The notes below the pieces were generated by a model. The model worked only from the letters and a program-made list of their open reading frames with translations. It was not told where the DNA came from and did not search any database. DNA of 64,000 nucleotides from assembly GCA_963277665.1 (NCBI GenBank), contig OY728143.1:539558394-539622393 (forward strand), written 5' to 3'. This stretch comes from Viscum album (taxonomy: Eukaryota; Streptophyta; Magnoliopsida; Santalales; Viscaceae). This document shows positions 35,841 through 49,400 of this stretch, piece after piece (within the stretch, counting starts at the first letter, position 1; each line of letters opens with the position of its first letter). The translations under genes were made by a program, and so were the position numbers.

Positions 35841-38504
35841 ATAAATACCCTTCTCTTTATTATACATTTAGACATGCATTATTACACAAAATATCACATA
35901 ATACAAGAAAGAATATTGAGAGGTACATTTTATTTTAGGTTGAGGAACATTACATGGATACATAAGACCAAAAATAAAATATCTTTATTGAATTATACTT
36001 TTACATGAACACTATATTCATTCATACTTATCATTGCATGGGATAAACTAAGGACATTCAGATGAAATGGGTGGCCTATAAAGCCCAGTAAAAGAGTAAA
36101 AAATGATTAAAAATAATAATAAAATACATGTTTAGCAATTGGAAAATCAATAGAGAATAAGGGAAACATGAAAATATTGGAATTATATAGCATTATTATC
36201 ATAACATGGAAATATGGAATCATCATGCAACATGATATATGAATAATACAAAGAACATTTCCAAGGGATTATCAAAAGTAAAAATTCATTTAATATTAAT
36301 TATATATAGTAAACCCTTATTTCACCAGGAATATCATGATACTAAACATTACCAAATGAATTGGGAGTTATTATGGAGCACCCTTCATGATCATTTAAAT
36401 CACATAATTATGTGTGAAACATAGATCATATTACATGGATTTATTCAACATCATCATATATTCAACGATAATGGAATGTGGAATAAACACATGAAATTCT
36501 AGACTCAATAATTATATTTGGATAAAGGTGAATACCATTGATATATAAATGGAAATGGTATTTATAAAAAGATGATTATTTTTCACGGAAATCACAGTGT
36601 AATTTCTACAATATAATGTCACCCTATGGAAATTCATAAATTGGGTTGATGAGAGACAATTGGTTCTCTCTTATTTATACATGAAATATATAGTAATGGA
36701 ATCATGTAACATAATTTCACATTATATGAAATGGAATTTATATACACACTATAGAATAAATTCTTCAATTGAAATAATAATTGAGAAATATCTTACGAAA
36801 TTTTGGCATGTTAATTGGTGTAGGTCCCTGAGACAGATAATAGAGGAGGGTAAAAGAACCATTACTTGGATGTGTGGTCCCAATGTCCTGGGGGAGCTTC
36901 ATAGGAGCTTGGTGAACCTTGTAAGGTTTATAGATAGGGGAAGATATAGTAGGGATTTTCTATAGTTATTTTTAGAGAAGATAAGTGAGAAATTTGGTGG
37001 GTTTATATAGGAAAAGAGAGAGGAATTCCTTTATATTTCACAAACATAGGTTTTGGAATCAATATAATTAAATAGTAAAAACCAAAAACCATCCAATGGT
37101 TGTTTATTTATGGGGTTTTCTATAGAAGATTGGAAAATATTATTTTATATGCTCAATGTCCAAACATGTTAAAATATTGTCCTTGTTTATGTGGATGTGG
37201 GTGACATTATTAATGAAATTAGTCTTAAATCACAAAATATATTATACATTTTGGATGACTCACTATGGCTTTATCAAATATGTAGAAAAAATATGATGTC
37301 ACATTATTTTAATTCGAAAATTTTTATTGGGTCATGAATACCCATTATAATATTTATTTCTTCATTTTGGGGTAATTATGATGTCATAAAACACGTATTT
37401 ATTATTCGGTATTTAATCGTTATCCACAATAATTAATGTCTCAGAAAATTATTATAAAATCACCAAAATATAATTTCAAAATCCTAATTATAAAACTAAT
37501 AATCATTTTTTCTAATTAATTTATTTACTAAGTTAATTTTGAATGTTTAATTGAGAACAAACAATTACTGAATATTGACGGGGTTTGATAAAAATTTTTT
37601 AAACATTCACAAAGATTACATTTCAATTTATTGAAATTTTACAATCATTTATTATTCATAAAAGAAATTTTAAAATGATATTTTATCAAAATATTAATTA
37701 TTTGAACGAATTATTAATTTTTATAAATATTTTTTTAAAAAAATACACTTTTTTATCATATAAAAACCAAAACTCTTATCAAACTGAATACATAATCATT
37801 TACAGATAAAGAACTGATATAATAATCATTTATTAGATTTTTTTTAAAATATTATTCTTATAAACCACAGTTTGATATAATAATTTACATTTCTCTCAAA
37901 AGTAATATTTTTATAGCCAAAAAGACAATATATTAAATTCAACATTTTTTAAGAAACTCTATTTTCATAAAGGAATATATGGGAAAATTATTTTATTTAT
38001 AAAATGGATTATTCAATAAGTAACTACTACTTTATTACATAACCCATTATAAAACATATATAATACATAGGATAAGGTGTTCGATGGAGACATACTTTTG
38101 GGGTGACTCAGATAACATCACCTTGGTGGGAATCTCTATTAACATAAACCTCTCACATATGTGATTCTCTTAAAGCATAATGAATTCATGCTCAGATTGG
38201 ACTTGTTCAAGAAAAATGAATAGTGAAACTACGTCTTTTCTGATCAATAAAAAATCAGATTCATATGGCCCAAGTCCACTTTATGAATCCATCCTCTCCA
38301 TTTTTTGTTTCGAGCTGATTTTTTTTTCAGAAAAAAAAAATCATATTTATATTAGTCCTTTGGTCACATTGCAATGGCTATATTATCAAATGTAATGATA
38401 TATAATAGTTGTTTAAACATTATAAAAAAGTGTGAATGTTTTTTATATATACATAAGACATTAAAATAAAAGGTATTTTATTTATAAAAGATCGGGTCAT
38501 TACA
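35841..38504 (-). repeat. E3 5' LTR
   Basis: On the minus strand it begins TGTAATGACCCGATC at 38504. A TATA box CTATATAAACC lies at 37010-37000 followed by CACCAAATTTCTC, giving a U3 of about 1.5 kb. Open frames at 36239-36424, 36660-36965 and 38180-38395 lie inside the LTR and are not genes. Confidence 0.88.
37000..37010 (-). promoter_or_regulatory. E3 LTR TATA box
   Basis: The minus strand reads CTATATAAACC, followed by CACC and pyrimidine-rich sequence. The 3' LTR has TATATATAACC in the matching place. Confidence 0.65.
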
Positions 38505-39503
38505 ATTATAAAAAATTACAATGAACCAAAACAAAATACATAAATGCATCAATCATAAAAATATTCATTTCTATCCATAAGAATGGATTTGTCGATAATT
38601 TTTTTTCCCATTAAAAATACTATTTAAAAATATCCTTATTAAACTCAATGAAATTTTTCATTGAATAATTCCTTAATGATTCTAAAGGAATAAAAATAAC
38701 AAATAATTTATATTGAGGATGTAAAATTCATGTTTACCCTATATAATAAAATGAAACATTCGATTATATTTTTTTAATGAACATCAAATCATTTAACATA
38801 ATTATTTATTTTAAAATAAATTGAATAAAGTATATAAAGATGAAAAGAATAATTTATAAATTACATATATCCATATAAATATATCAATAATGTTTTTTGG
38901 AAATTTCTATATTGATGAAAAATATTTTTTATAAGGAGTACATTATAATATTTTTTTTGAATAATGTCATTTACCTTGACTTAGAATCATAACATACATT
39001 CCTTATATTACATAATAATAGGAATTGGTTAAATATTTAATTTTTATAAAAAAAATTGGAAGATTACTATTCTTTATACTTTATATCACATAATTATATA
39101 TTATATAATTTAATTTATTAAATAAATGTTTCATGTTTTCAGATCATCATTTTGAAAATTCAAAAATGGATTTAGTTATTTGATTATGGTCAAAGAGTCT
39201 ATTAAAAAATTATCATTAAAATTATAATGTTTAAATAAATTTAATATCTAGACATCAATTATACTTTTAAATTAAATCATTAAACATGGTACAAGATAAA
39301 TTAGACATCTCTTAATAATTGTGATAGTATACCAAATATCTATATGATTAGTGTTTTAATTTTTCAATGATGTATATATAGAAGAAAACAATCATTTTAT
39401 AATTCCATATGTTAAATAAAATAATATTTATAATATTTATTATTTATCTATTTATATATATTAATCATCCATGTGATTTGGTGATGAAAAAAGATTTACA
39501 TCG

Positions 39504-39539
39504 CTTCATATGGGTTATAATCCACTAGTACGCATGAAT
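39504..39539 (-). repeat. Single 36-bp dyad copy
   Basis: The minus strand begins ATTCATGCGTACTAGTGGAT and ends in CATATGAAG. The first ten bases match the E7 copy TTCATGCGTAC, and the overall length is the same 36 bases. The right arm is decayed (CATATGAA against CATGAA). Confidence 0.55.
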
Positions 39540-39628
39540 GACATTATCAATTTTTAGTGATTGTAATGTCAATAATGTAAATGATATATTAAAATCATAA
39601 AAATATAAATATTTCATGAATTGAATGT

Positions 39629-39645
39629 ATATATATATATATATT
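39629..39645 (+). repeat. TA microsatellite
   Basis: A short uninterrupted TA dinucleotide run. A similar run lies near 43640-43655. Confidence 0.9.
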
Positions 39646-41839
39646 AATTTCATACTTATAATCATCTGTGATAGATAATGTGGGAATTCAAATTACATCA
39701 GTTAACAATAGAGTTGTCTTCCAAACACATGAATGATAGTTTCATATCCCATTTCATTAAATAATATATATACATTTTTAAAAAACATAAAAAACATTAT
39801 TACATGAAATATTATTGTCATGTTATATATTAAGGGTACTAAATATTTTTTTTCAGTGGTACAAAAATAACATAGAAACACATATTTAGAAATGATACCT
39901 CTTATTTAGAATTTTTTTTAAATCCTTATGACTAATAAACAAGATGATATTCCATAAATAATTTTTATAAAACATGAGGATTTACATTAAGAAATTATTG
40001 TATAATATATTTTCTTTAAAAAATTTCATTCAAAATGTGATGTTATGGAAAGAATATTTTTCCATTTCTAAGATAGTGGAGTTAAACTCTAGGAATTCTT
40101 AATATATTAAGTTAAAATAAACAAATTTTCAATTTAATCTTTATCAAAACTCATATATATTGAATATAGGATTTTTATAAATTTTAATCCACTAATCCAA
40201 TAATATTTATATATGTTTTAACTATATTTTTTCCATTTTCTTCTCGTTTTAACGCTTTTCCCAATAGTTTATAAAATTACTGCATTATTATCATTTTATA
40301 CACATTTAGGATTATTTATTATTCAATAATATAATAATTTACCCATAAATAAAAAAAATTTGGTTAAATTTTACTTTTCTAAATAATTTTAAAATTTTAA
40401 TATTTTTAAGAATTTTAAACATTTATAAAAATGATTCATTTCGTAAAATATCAATAATATCAATTTCATAACTATTCATTTAAATTAATTTTTCATTAGA
40501 TAAAATACCACATATTTTCATTTTAATTTATTAAAATCTAAAAAACATGATATATTTATAGAAAAAAAATTATTATATAAAATTAATTCCTACAAATTAT
40601 ATTTCCATTTTTATTATTATTTATTTATTTAACTTAATTTAATTATTAGTACATTAGGGTTGTGGTATATATAATGTAATTATTTATTCATGAAGACTTA
40701 AAATAAATTAATATGTTTAATATTAATTATTTATTGTTAATAATATTACTTATAACTAATCATATCCTCTAGATATCCATATAATAAAAATATTTTAATT
40801 ATGAGAAACAAGATGTTTATATTTTTTAAATTTGTAAGTAAAAAATATTAGCAATCTTAAAACCACAAACCAAAAGGACTTATAACCATGTTGTTGATGA
40901 GTATAGATGAAACAGATTCCTAATATATTGTAATTAAAGGTTTTATTTTTATTTTATCGTCCATATCATTTGAATTTTAAAAATAATTACATGATTATCC
41001 CTTTTGTGTGTAACGAATATTATAGTGGTTACAATTAATTTTGACTGAATTTCAAATGGTCTTATTTTTGTAAAAACATAAAATGAATTCACAATATAAG
41101 AAAAATATTAATATTTATTTTCATTTAATTGGATGAATTTAATTTAAAATTAGTCTTTAAAACTATAAAAAAATGAATTTTTAGAAAATTATATTTATAA
41201 TAATATAATGTATTTCAACTATATTAGAGAATAATATTATTTTTAAAAATAGAAATTACATACATTTAAATAAAAATTAAATAACATAATTTTAAAATAA
41301 ATACATAATATACGATTAATTGATAAATAATTTATAAGATTATATTATTTAAAAATAGTATTTTCCACTTTTCATTAAATAGTCATTAATTTCACGAAAT
41401 TTATCAAATATTCATCATATTTAAATATAAATAAGTTGGTTTAAAAAATAATGATAAATTTATAAAATCAATACTTTATAATTTAGAAATAATTATTTTT
41501 AATAAGTCATTATATACTAATAATACCCATTTTGTGTGATCCACTACTTTTCCATTGTGATTGAAAAATTACTCAGTATTGTTATCAATAAAATTACCAT
41601 ACATTATCATTATAATGAATACTCATATAACATGGATAATATATAATGTAAATTTACACTATTTTTTTATAGTAAACAGCTTTTATAAAATGAATCCTTG
41701 TAAATTTTATCACTTATTAAACCATTTGGGATACCATTACATCATTAATTTATCTAAAAACCATGTTTCTTCATCCAAATTATAGTTTTTCTACAAATTC
41801 ATTAACATAGGGAATTAACTTAATCCATAATCCATTATA

Positions 41840-43440
41840 TCAATGGTTAATAATCATAAAATGTCATTCAATATAGGAAGTGTTCCATTCTTACAGATTC
41901 ACATCAAGACTCAAAACATGACATTAATATGGAATATAAATTATTTACATTGAAATATGAAAATCATTATGAATATAAGATAAAAATTAGAGCCATAAAA
42001 CTCACTATGAGACCGATCCGACATTTTATATTATCTAATATAGTCTATTGAACATCTATCATAGATTCTCCTTCATATCAAAATAATTTATTTTTTATGG
42101 ATATTATTTAATAAAAAAATGATAAGATACATTTAATGTGTTATCATTCACCCAATCATCCATATGAATTTCTTGTTTCAATGAGTTTTCGACAAATTTT
42201 TTTCTACTTACCTTCAACTTCTCACCCCTTTCCTCTACTAATTATAGTATTAGTAAATTCCTTTCACTTGAATTCATTGAGAAATCTATATTCTTACATT
42301 TAATTCCATCTAATGGCTTAATATGTTCCACCTATATACTATAATTTAAATTTTTTTTATTGGAAAACTAAATAATAAATATATTTTCCAAAAACATCCC
42401 TAAAAATACAATGAAAATGAAAAAAAATAATTTATTTCATGTACCAAATTGTTTTCTCTAAATTTAAATCATATTGGTGATACAAACCTATAAAAAAATT
42501 TAATTCTATAACCTATGAATTCTACTATACACTTGAAAATTTTATTTATGGAATGGGATGAAGGATATATATAATTAATATATGATCTTCATATGTACTT
42601 AATATCTCCTTAGGATACCTTCGAGAATTTTTTTGATGATATGGTATCTCAAGTGTAATGAAAATGTGACTATTTTGTTAATTGATATAAATTTACCAAA
42701 TTTCATTATTACATTAATTAGTTTTTTGTAACCCCCAAGGAATCCATATATTTATTATCCCATTTAAACTCTTGAATAAGTTATGGATAAAGAATAACAT
42801 TGGGTAATTTCCATTATGATTTATCATCTTCACAAGTTAATCATTTTATGGTAAAATAGAAATATTAATTTTTTTACATGAATATATAAATATTTATCAC
42901 GTTCTATGTGCATCTATGTAGTTCATAGATTAATGAAAAATGTGGAACTGTGAGTATCAAATGAAAATTCTATATTTTACAATAAATCACATGTAACGCA
43001 TAATAGCATTCCAAATATCATAAAACCAACTTTTCCATTTCTGAATTTTGGAAACCTACACTAATTAAAAAACATTACCATTTCATGTAAATCTTTTTCG
43101 ACCATCTAAACAGTCATAATAATTTCTGACAAAGATGATTCGACTAATGCCTGAATGAAAACAATGGATGTCCCAAAATTAAAAACTCTAGGACGAAAAC
43201 ACATTAAATAATTAACCATGGGTTCATGTTCTAAGTGTTACATGGTTATGGTATCATTTATTTATAACTCAAAGAATAATCATTGTGATTTTTTTGAATG
43301 GTAATGAACTACCAAACAAACATCCCATTTCAATTGAATCTATATCATATTTCTCTTGTAATACACTATCAAATAGAATATATACGTCAATATTTTATGA
43401 TTACAATATGTTTCAGACATTACTCCATATAAATCATGCC
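41840..43440 (-). pseudogene. E4 integrase and RNase H relic
   Basis: The C-terminal domain (about 42230-42020) reads QEIHMDDWVNDNTLNVSYHFFIK and INYFDMKENL on the minus strand, matching QKSYADxRRRxLEFEVGDHVFLKV and xFGKKGKLSPRF. The HHCC/linker segment (about 42830-42960) aligns base by base with the same part of E1 (6070-6190). RNase H-like sequence continues to about 43440, again parallel to E1. All frames are broken. Confidence 0.78.
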
Positions 43441-46400
43441 CCCATATTCATAATTCCAAAATAAAAACATAGAATTACAAATCAAAATGTGGATAATTTA
43501 TTTAACATAAATTGATTTAAAAAAACATTTTTTGATATAATATTCGAAATAGAACACCAAACATAAATGACCCATGAAATATATAACTATTATAACAAAA
43601 CCATTTAATTATTTGTTATTAATTATATTAAACAAATTATTATATATATATATATATTTCTTTATTTATATATGTCCCACTAAATATAAATTATTTATAA
43701 ATATATAGTAAATAATCTTTTAATTTTTATTAATGTAATTTAATACATCAAAACATTTTCTTCAAAAATAATTTCTTATTTATTCATAAGAAATTAAAAT
43801 TTTCAATTTTTTATGATTTATAAATTTTATTTGACATATATTAAACTATATTTTAAAATTGGGAAATAAAAATCTATATGAATAAATTTTTGATATTTTT
43901 TTGAGAAAAATTATTTTTCCATGAATAATGAAAGATAATTTTTTTTAAATATCATATAATTTCAATAAAATAAGAATTTATTGTTGATCTAATTTTTAAT
44001 TTTATTTAATATTATATATGAATTAGTTAGTTACATTAATTATAATTTAACATTATTTCAATGAAAATAATATTATATTTTATAATAAGTTTTTTGTAAG
44101 ATTATGGGTTATTTGAAGACTATTTTAAAATGAATAATGTTTCTCAACTATAATTAATAATGAAAATCAGTATTGAGAAGTGTTTTCAATGAAATGTATA
44201 TATTATAAATAAAAAAAATCAATACATTTTCATATAGTGAATATTATTAGTCATAATGTTAATCTAAAATAAACATTTCTTTTTAAAATACTCTTCCTTA
44301 AACCCAATGTATTCATCTAATCTGCAGTGTTAACATTAAATTAAATTTCACAGCATCTCTAAATTAAATTTGATATAATTTATTCAATAATTTAAATAAT
44401 AATAAGTTATATTTTATAGTATGATCAATTTCAATTTGTGTGATAATGAGTAATGAGAGAAGTAAAAATAAATTATCCTGATGGTGGTGAATACGTGTTT
44501 ATAGAGGGTTAAACTAAACATATATTAGTAAAAAACAAATAAACACATTCCTAAAACAAGTATGGAAATATTTCAAACATCCAAAATAAAAGTATAATTA
44601 TTGATCTATTTTTTCGTTTTGACTTATTAATGGAATTTGTAAAAATATTTCTTTGAAACAATTTACAAGTATTTTAATTACCTCACTTATAAAATTACAC
44701 CCCTTATACTCTATTGAAAACACATTAAAATCATTTTCGATAATTCAATAGTTCCCAATTATATTAATGAAATTCAATACCTTCAAAATAGAATCATTAG
44801 ATTGGTCGGATTCAACTTTTTTAATACATTAGGAATAACCTAAAAAAGGTTGTCTCAGAAGAGGTAATTTTTTAACTATGAATTTTCTCTCTTATTTCTT
44901 ATTCCACCTCCTTAAAATATTCAAAAACTAATAATATGTTTATAATAATGTGTAAAAGATAAATATATTTTATTATATTAATTTATTAACATAAATTAAT
45001 GACCTCATCTATCAAATGGTAAAAAGAAAATTATTCATGTTTATGGAGGACTACTGACTCACAAACCCATGATAATCATTTTCATTCATCATCTTTCAAG
45101 GTTATTATTATTGATGTATTGAAATTATTAGTATGATATTTGTATGATATTTAGTCTTATATATTTATTATATGGAATATATCATTTTACATTCTATTTG
45201 GTGGTGGAAATAATAACGTTGTTTGTGTGTAGGTAAGACTAAAACCTTTTAAAGTGTTGGGTTTTGTTTTTTTGTAACACATGTAATTGAAGGTAATATT
45301 TTTATTTGGTATAACTAAATGTGATATAAATAGCTTAATAATTATCCTAATTGAATATATATTTTTCTAAAAAGATAAGATATCAATTTTTTCTTTTCAT
45401 TAAACTAACAAGATCAATAATAACATTTTTCATGTACCAATAGAGTATCACCTTCACATGGCGACATTCCTATAATTTCATTACCACAACACATTGATGT
45501 AAATTATAAGAATAATTTAAGGGATAGTATTGATCATAGTAAATTTATATCATATATTATAGGTAAATTTTTACCTATCTCTTCTTCATAATTATCGTTT
45601 TAAAAATGGATGTGTTACTCCATAGTATATATGACCAACAGTCTTCATGATCATAATATACTTAATATAAAAAACCCATAATTATATATTTGTTCTAAAA
45701 TAATAATTTATTAAGATAAATTATATTTACTTATCTATATTTATTTTCAATATGTTGTAATAATGACATATTTCACTATGTATAACACACCATATGTGAT
45801 TGGAAGTAGTGAAACAGACATTTTCCAAATAAATAATGTTGAAATAACATGTTCAGAATTAAAATAATTCATTATCAATGGAAAATATAAATTATTTAAT
45901 TATAAAGTATTAATCCTAATAATATTTAATGACAATATCTAATGATTTATTTCATATAATTATGATGGATATAAAGTAAATTCATGGACTATTTGAACAT
46001 GATGTAATTATTTTCCCCCATTTATCTTTTATTTCTATGAGACATTCTCCATATTCAACCCAAATTTATAACATGTGGTGATAATAAGTACCATTTTAAC
46101 TATATTACCCTCATTCCATCAAAAATTATGTTGTTTTATGTTAATATATTAGTCATTGCATTAATAGGTATTTGGTAAGAAAATATAAAGTTGTAATGAA
46201 ATTAGTAAATAAATTTCATTTCATTATGTTATATTACTTCTCCATTTTTTAATATCCAATGATTATGTGTGATATGAAATTTTATTATATTATGATTTAT
46301 TTCAATTTATTGATACATAAATTACATATACATATTTTACTCATTATGTAATTCTAAAATTCAATTGTATGATTTGATAACGGTTTATTATTTTAGATTC

Positions 46401-49019
46401 AATTTCATTAAGACATCAGTTTATGATATGTTCCTATATTCATTCTTTATATGTTTATAAATCCCTATGTATTTGTTATATCATTAAAATTTCTTATATA
46501 TATGGTATTCAATGTTAAAATTAGTGATATTCATTCTGTTATATTTTATTTTAAGAGTAACCAATGTGGAAATAGATTTATGTAATAATCTAAATTTATT
46601 CATGACTTTTTATGTTCATGTTTCTCTTAGTGGAAATAATATGATATTATTTTGGGGAAGAAAATATTTTTTTACTCTATTGTGGTTATGGTTGTGGGTA
46701 TAATATTAGCTTTGCACTTCCCCATTATCTATTTAAGAATCATTAAATAATTTATTTCTACATGATTATGTTCTTGTATTTTTTATTATATCGAGTATCT
46801 TCCACAACCTTATACATGTTTCATAAAAATCATTCAAAAAACTAATTTTTATAAATTAAATAATTCCTAAATAAATTTTACATTATATTTTACATTTTTA
46901 ATAACTTTTTAAAGGAAATTACATAATCCTTTCAAAACATGTCACTATTGACTCTCTTTTTCCAAATGTTTCGAAGTAATTGTTTTCTTAACATTAATGA
47001 TATTATTTATTTTCACTACTATAATGTAAATTATTTTCACTAATGATTATATTATATATTGTAGATGATTTTTTAAATGAAAATAAAATCCCCAATATTT
47101 TTAAAATTATTATTTTCTAATATCTTTATTCAAATTATATTATTTATTTCCTAAATAAATTTTCTTAATGATCATTTATTGGTATATTAATTCAAAAGTC
47201 TAAAAAACCCATTTCGGTACATATTCATCAGTAGGTGTACTTTTAATAATACCATCAACATGACTTCCCTAGATGGATTAAAAATGTTTCAATGATTATA
47301 TGATGGAAGTGTTTCTTTTCCACAAGATAATCATGATTAAAATAGATTTTTATAGAACAAATGTATATTCTAGGGGATATTCATTTTTTATAGATATTGT
47401 CTTAAATCATGATTATATTCCTTGGTCTAATCATGTTAAAAATAGATTGTCATTAAAATTATTTATCTCAATTAGATAAACATGTTTCGAGGATATTGAC
47501 ATGGAAATCGTTTCCTTTCAATCAGTTTATCATCATTTATATATAATAATTTTTTTATAACAAACCAACAAGGGTCATCTAACTGATTGACATGAACCAG
47601 CTTTCATATGTTAAGGATAAAAAAATATATTTTAAATATTTATTTAATAAATATAAACCAATGAAAAAACTATAGTACAATATTGAAGAAAGATATATGT
47701 CCTAGATATATACAAACATATCCAAAATGTATAAACTATAAATGTTAATATATAAAAAATGACAAAATCACTATTTAAATAGTATTCAACACCAATAAAT
47801 CAAACAACACATGTAATTATGTTGAGAGAAACATGACTTCTTTATATTACATTTCCCATTACAATGATCCTCCAATACAATATCCACAACTGCTAAGTCA
47901 AAATTTCGATGTGTTCACATTTCTTGTTAGGATTCAACCAAATGGAATATATAACATATACTAATAATAATTCATTGTTGTATATTTTAAAACAAAAATA
48001 ATATTATATTTAATTTTCATTCAAATATAAACATTTTTAAATCATTTTCATTGGTTGTCATAAAATCATTTTAAATAAAAAACAACAGGAATACAAAAAG
48101 TATAATTAAATATTAGGATTTCATTTCTATAAAATATAATTGAATAATTATTTCACATATCCATGAAAAAATTATTCATATGATTTCATGTAATATAATA
48201 TTTTACTAAAAACATGCGAGTTACTATCCATAAAATAAATAAACCATCTGATGAACAAATAAACATTTAAAAAGAATAGGGTATTAGAAAAATTAATATG
48301 GTAATACATACTTCTTATTGTAGAGTCTTAAAACATGAATATTCTATTACATTCTTATATAAATTCCTATTACATTATAATTTTCTCAGAATACCTCTAG
48401 AGGTATTACATAAACTATTAGTGACATGAATATTCTTGATGGATCTATGGTTCCCAAGGTCTCAATTTTGAAAAATTATATTTAGAACCTTTATGAACAA
48501 TTATAGAACTAATTATAATATTATAAAATATTCCAAAGTGTTTGAAAACATATTTCTAAATCAAAATGGTAATTTAATAATTTAATCAAACAGCTAGAGA
48601 GAAAAAATATTTTTTTTAATATATACATAATTTAAAAAATGTAACAAAAAATTATTGGAATCCAAAAAACACATAAATTAAATGAATATATTAATGTTAT
48701 TTGACAAGAAATAGAACAATTCCCAGAATTTATCCTTTTTATAGAAACACATACCCAACGTATGGAGTTTGAACTATTCTCCATTGGAAGCATCGATCGA
48801 AGATGAGTGAATTGTGTAATCATGATCCTAGATCAATAAGAATCACATTTTTTATAATTTCAATCACCCATACATTGAAAAAAATCAAATTGGGTTATAT
48901 AATTCGAGTGTATATGATATTTAATGACGATCTATGAATAAAAACAACTAGATAAAAAAATAACATAAATTATGTTGATATGTGAAGAATAGAAGAAATA
49001 TTAGTATAATAGAAAGAGA
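43441..49019. other. Very AT-rich sequence with weak LTR traces
   Basis: Little can be resolved here. Near 44478-44510 the minus strand reads CTCTATAAACAC then TTCACCACCATC, similar to the E2 promoter region, so part of this may be the other E4 LTR. Near 44850 the plus-strand phrase AGAAGAGGTAATTTTTT resembles the E7 leader at 61475, an opposite orientation that I cannot reconcile. The open frames at 46512-46703 and 48632-48823 are short and unsupported. Confidence 0.4.
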
Positions 49020-49400
49020 GAAGCCTCTATACAATTCGGGAAGGATTTGATTCAGAAAATATGAGATTATGGGGTCATTAGATTTGATATAGGAGTCCAA
49101 TGAATTGATAATTTAAAATTCAAATATTGTTTTTGTTTACATGAACGATTTTATTGAGTGCTCTAATGGTTAGGAGTAATGGGGTTTATTAACCATGAAA
49201 CCAATGCATAGATCATATATGGGGTTCATGGTTTGGCCCCAAGGATACATTAACACTATAAAAACCATGTATAAATATTATTACTAGTGTTTCATTGTTT
49301 AGAGTGGTGGCCACACATTTTTGAAAAAAACTTCACCCCTCCTAGTTGATCATGCATGGCCATAAGGTTTCATGGTCCAAACTACACAGTTTTACCAAAC
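49020..49400. repeat. Possible LTR promoter fragment
   Basis: This island is slightly richer in G and C. On the minus strand 49350-49290 reads GTGTGGCCACCACTCTAAAC, close to the E2 post-TATA stretch GTCACCACCTCTAACCC. A plus-strand TATA-like CACTATAAAAACC also occurs at 49253. Orientation and limits are unclear. Confidence 0.3.

Larger units (their letters stand above)
27961..38504 (-). mobile_element. E3: near-complete chromovirus relic
   Basis: E3 has two LTRs in direct repeat (27961-30780 and 35841-38504), a primer-binding site, and all protein domains in chromovirus order on the minus strand, about 10.5 kb in total. Candidate flanking duplications are attac (27956-27960) and attat (38505-38509), 4/5 bases. 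Its LTRs are 2.7-2.8 kb, shorter than those of E2 and E7, so it belongs to a related but distinct family. The C-terminal chromodomain places it among chromoviruses. Every coding region has stops. Confidence 0.9.
38505..41539 (-). repeat. E4 LTR region (3' side)
   Basis: This very AT-rich stretch lies directly downstream (minus strand) of the E4 integrase relic, where the 3' LTR belongs. Near 41525-41550 the plus strand reads like the decayed LTR edge of E2 (TACCTAGTATGTTACATC). One copy of the E2/E7 dyad at 39504-39539 supports membership in that family. Exact limits are uncertain. Confidence 0.5.

Noticed and set aside
42728..42741. TGTAACCCCCAAGG considered as a plus-strand LTR start.
   Set aside because: The surrounding sequence aligns with the integrase of E1 (near 5970) on the minus strand, so the match is by chance.
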